From: Rhodopirellula sp.
GTDB taxonomy: Bacteria; Planctomycetota; Planctomycetia; Pirellulales; Thermoguttaceae
Assembly: GCA_012728855.1 (NCBI GenBank)
Contig: JAAYEH010000421.1
Coordinates: forward strand, 1 to 34,455
Direction: 5' to 3'
DNA: 34,455 nucleotides
Each line of letters opens with the position of its first letter. The stretch's first letter is position 1. Both the position numbers and the translations under genes were made by a program. The notes under the pieces were generated by a model. That model did no database searches. It was given only the letters and a program-made list of their open reading frames with translations, and had not been told where the DNA came from. Positions 32,448-34,455 of this stretch are shown here, one piece after another.

Positions 32448-32529
32448 CGTGGCGCGAGAGCCTTTCCTGCCTGCGCTCTTGCGCCCCGTGTTGTGAGACT
32501 GCGTTATCCATGGCGATGTACGCAGCCAT
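32419..32529 (-). CDS. Possible small protein, 36 residues
   Basis: From ATG 32529 the frame reads MAAYIAMDNAVSQHGAQERR and ends in QERLSRHDYPGKDDSQ. The frame is open further upstream (in-frame TTG at 32544, giving LDVVDM before it). The composition is protein-like, with an amphipathic start and a charged tail, and I think similar small proteins occur in planctomycetes. The 3' end overlaps the inverted-repeat element. It may be the remains of a longer gene. Confidence 0.35.
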   Translation of the reverse strand: MAAYIAMDNAVSQHGAQERRQERLSRHDYPGKDDSQ

Positions 32530-32569
32530 ATCGACGACATCCAATCCCGTCGCGAGGAGAATAAGGAGG

Positions 32570-32618
32570 CTGGTCTTGACATTCAACCTTGTGGAGCAAA
32601 GTTGAATGTCAAGACCAG
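32570..32618. repeat. 18-bp perfect inverted repeat, family C
   Basis: CTGGTCTTGACATTCAAC (32570-32587) and its complement (32601-32618) pair perfectly. Pairing continues with one mismatch into the loop, leaving about 5 unpaired bases. It lies about 80 bases upstream of the alpha/beta-hydrolase remnant. Confidence 0.88.
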
Positions 32619-32700
32619 ACCGCAGTCAGCCGGCCGAGCATTGGTATCGGACGCCGAGTGAAAGCCGGCTCGTTGCAGGCAAGGCGAACGAGAGGTTGAC

Positions 32701-33144
32701 ATGATACGGAGCAGATTCGGGGGGCCTTGGTTCCTCGCGATCACCGTCCGCGGTTTCCTGCCCGCCGCAGCGCAGAAGCCGGGCAAGCCGGAAGTTCGAG
32801 AGGTTCCATCGCATGTCTCCTGTTCCTTCGGAACCTTCGAATCCACTTGGTTGTACAAGCCGCATTGCGACTGTGGATATCTGCCGGGCCTGCTGCAGGT
32901 GGCCGACATGCCCGGTCTGGCCGGACTCATCGCGCCGCGGCGTTTGATTGTCGTCGCGGGCAAGCATGATTATCTGGCCCGCTTCGACGGGGTCGAGCAG
33001 GGGGTTGAGATCGCGCGGCGGTGCTTCTCGGCGGCGGGCCACGCCGAGCGGATCATCCTGCTGGCAGCCGATGGCGGCCATCAGGTCTATCCTGAGTTGG
33101 CGTGGCCGGTCATTCAGAAAACGTTGGCCGATCTAGGCGACTGA
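32701..33144 (+). pseudogene. C-terminal remnant of an alpha/beta hydrolase (acetyl-xylan-esterase-like)
   Basis: A 147-codon frame with GAGAGG before its ATG. From about residue 38 it matches the end of planctomycete dienelactone-hydrolase/acetyl-xylan-esterase-type enzymes: VSCSFGTFESTWLYKPHC, CGYLPGLLQVADMPGLAGLI, then APRRLIVVAGKHD (acid residue region), and DGGHQVYPE with the catalytic-type His. The front half with the nucleophile elbow (GxSxG) is missing, and the first 35 residues look unrelated. It is therefore read as a 5'-truncated gene. It overlaps the convergent sulfatase-modifying-enzyme-like gene by 35 bases. Confidence 0.6.
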
Positions 33145-34455
33145 TCGCCGACGCCACCGCCGGCGCGGCGTTCGTACAGACGACGCGGAAGCCGACATTA
33201 TACACCCGCTGGTACGGCCGATAGGCAAGGCGATAGGCCGAACGGGCACGATCCGGCCGGTCGCGCCACGAGCCGCCGCGGACGACCTTCTTCTTGTCGA
33301 GCGACAGACCGTTGCGGCCATCGTCGTGGCGATAGGGATAGGGCAGGAAATCGCTTCGCGTCCACTCGGCCACATTGCCATGCATGTCGTAAAGCCCCCA
33401 GGCGTTGCAGGTGTAGCGGCCCACGCCGTCGGAGAGAAAGCCGCGGTCGTTGAATCGCGAGTCCTTGGGGATCCAGTCATCGTACTTGCTGGCGTTGGCC
33501 AGCGGCGAACGTTCTTTCATGTACGGATGGCAGACGTACTCCGATAGGGTCGCATCGGCCAGGTTGGCAAATGGGCTGAAATCGGTGTTCCTATCGCCGT
33601 AGAATAGCTGGGTGGACGTGCCGGCGCGGCACGCGTATTCCCATTGCGCTTCGGTCGGCAACGTAAAGCCCCGCCCCGTCTTCCGCGAAAGCCATCGACA
33701 AAAATCGATCGCCTGCGACCAGGAAACCCGCACCACCGGCTGATCCGGAGCATTGACGTAAAAGCCGCGGACACCGAACTGCATCGCGAAGCGGGCCTCA
33801 ACCCCGCTGTCGTGCGCGGGATCGAAAGCAGCGAACTGCCCGTTCGTCACTTCCAGCGCGCCCATCCAGAACGGTGCGTCAATCCGGACGCGGTTGAGCG
33901 GACGTTCGTCGGGATGCCCTTCGGAATCGCCCATGACAAATTCGCCCGCGGGAATCCGCAACAGTTTCAGGCTTACACCCTCGGCCAACTCGACGGTCTG
34001 CTCGATGCGGCCGGATGCCGTTTGACGCCGCTTCGCCTCGTCGGCCTCCAGCGGCCAGTCGGGACAGGTAACCGGCTCGCTTGCCACAGGCGGCGCTGGC
34101 GGGGGCACGATCGGCGCGACCGCGGCCCGCGGCTGGTCGGGGATCCATTCCGGATCGTCGTGCATATCGGCGTAGAGCTTGCGGAGGTCGCGGCGGCGCT
34201 GGGCCAGAGGATTCACCCGCTCTTCCCCGGCGATTTCTTTCCAAGTGGCGTGAAACGGTGTGTTCAGATCGATCCAGGTGATCAGCCGGTCCCATGCCTC
34301 GCCGTCGAGTTCGACGCCGTGGTGCCCTTTGCTAAGCAGTTGCACAAGCTCGGTCGTATCGGCGTGAAACTCCATCGGGGTCAGCATGTGATAGTCGCTC
34401 TCCAGCCCCGGGCGGCGGACAAAGCGGTGGAGTTCGACGTAGGATGTGGAGAAGT
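33110..34455 (-). CDS. Formylglycine-generating-enzyme-family protein, partial (5' end outside)
   Basis: The frame is open through the right edge, so the start lies beyond the window; at least 448 residues are present. The first visible part (YVELHRFVRRPG, ESDYHMLTPMEFHADTTELV, WDRLITWIDLNTPFHATW) resembles the C-terminal part of large planctomycete proteins related to the hydrazine-synthase alpha subunit. The rest is an FGE-sulfatase domain: IPAGEFVMGDSEGHPDERP, MGALEVTNGQFAAF, VSWSQAIDFCRWLS, LPTEAQWEYACRAGT, YDMHGNVAEWT, VVRGGSWRDRP and NVGFRVV. FGE relatives oxidise sulfatase cysteine or act as nonheme iron enzymes; activity here is unproven. Confidence 0.85.
   Translation of the reverse strand, partial: FSTSYVELHRFVRRPGLESDYHMLTPMEFHADTTELVQLLSKGHHGVELDGEAWDRLITWIDLNTPFHATWKEIAGEERVNPLAQRRRDLRKLYADMHDDPEWIPDQPRAAVAPIVPPPAPPVASEPVTCPDWPLEADEAKRRQTASGRIEQTVELAEGVSLKLLRIPAGEFVMGDSEGHPDERPLNRVRIDAPFWMGALEVTNGQFAAFDPAHDSGVEARFAMQFGVRGFYVNAPDQPVVRVSWSQAIDFCRWLSRKTGRGFTLPTEAQWEYACRAGTSTQLFYGDRNTDFSPFANLADATLSEYVCHPYMKERSPLANASKYDDWIPKDSRFNDRGFLSDGVGRYTCNAWGLYDMHGNVAEWTRSDFLPYPYRHDDGRNGLSLDKKKVVRGGSWRDRPDRARSAYRLAYRPYQRVYNVGFRVVCTNAAPAVASAISRLDRPTFSE

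Noticed and set aside
1..34455. CRISPR arrays, tRNA, rRNA or insertion sequences
   Set aside because: No regularly spaced direct repeats, no cloverleaf-like segments and no transposase motifs were seen by eye; a computed scan would be needed to exclude weak cases.

Overview
The window reads like a chromosomal piece of a planctomycete, probably of the Pirellula/Thermogutta type. The reasons are high G+C, many secreted enzymes of families enriched in that phylum (DUF1080, ThuA, formylglycine-generating-enzyme-like proteins, WbsX/GH99-like hydrolase, right-handed beta-helix, NIPSNAP), and long palindromic repeats between genes. This assignment rests on recognising protein families by eye; nothing was searched. 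No tRNA, rRNA, CRISPR array or intact transposase was seen.

Left part (1-9.3 kb): palindromes, then a secreted DUF1080-ThuA fusion, ribosomal protein bS21 and a small unknown protein on the plus strand. On the minus strand follows a probable operon (5474 down to 2698): an unknown protein broken by a frameshift, a GIY-YIG nuclease-like protein, a B12-binding-type radical SAM enzyme and an ankyrin protein. It has a good sigma70-type promoter whose -10 box lies in a perfect palindrome. Also on the minus strand is a signalling/proteolysis cluster (8542 down to 5652): CPBP membrane protease, Ser/Thr kinase-like protein, HExxH membrane protein and PP2C phosphatase. A 33-bp-arm inverted repeat sits inside it.

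Centre (9.3-23.1 kb): a secreted beta-helix protein and a large secreted protein of unknown function on the minus strand. Then comes a plus-strand operon of nagB, a GlmU-like nucleotidyltransferase/acyltransferase, an acyl carrier protein and a DRE-TIM (isopropylmalate-synthase-like) enzyme. A duplicated PpiC foldase follows, with its own promoter and terminator. After that are a LOG-family protein coupled to an exported amidohydrolase (minus strand), folC, a secreted small protein, a TPMT-like methyltransferase and a lipoprotein.

Right part (23.1-34.5 kb): a small helical protein is followed by the collapsed remnant of its usual partner, apparently a nucleotidyltransferase-type protein. Next is a large WbsX/GH99-like secreted protein. 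A one-kilobase gene graveyard follows, with remnants of an NtrC-type regulator, a sigma70 factor and a cupin. Then comes a two-gene signalling operon: a KaiC-like ATPase that has lost the core of its first ATPase domain, followed 2 bp later by a large hybrid histidine kinase with two HPt domains. The window ends with NIPSNAP, repeats, the C-terminal remnant of an alpha/beta hydrolase, and the 3' part of a formylglycine-generating-enzyme-like protein that runs off the right edge.

No single clearly new system is proven. The best candidates are the KaiC-kinase module with its collapsed first domain, the ACP/DRE-TIM amino-sugar operon, and the small helical protein with its decayed partner.
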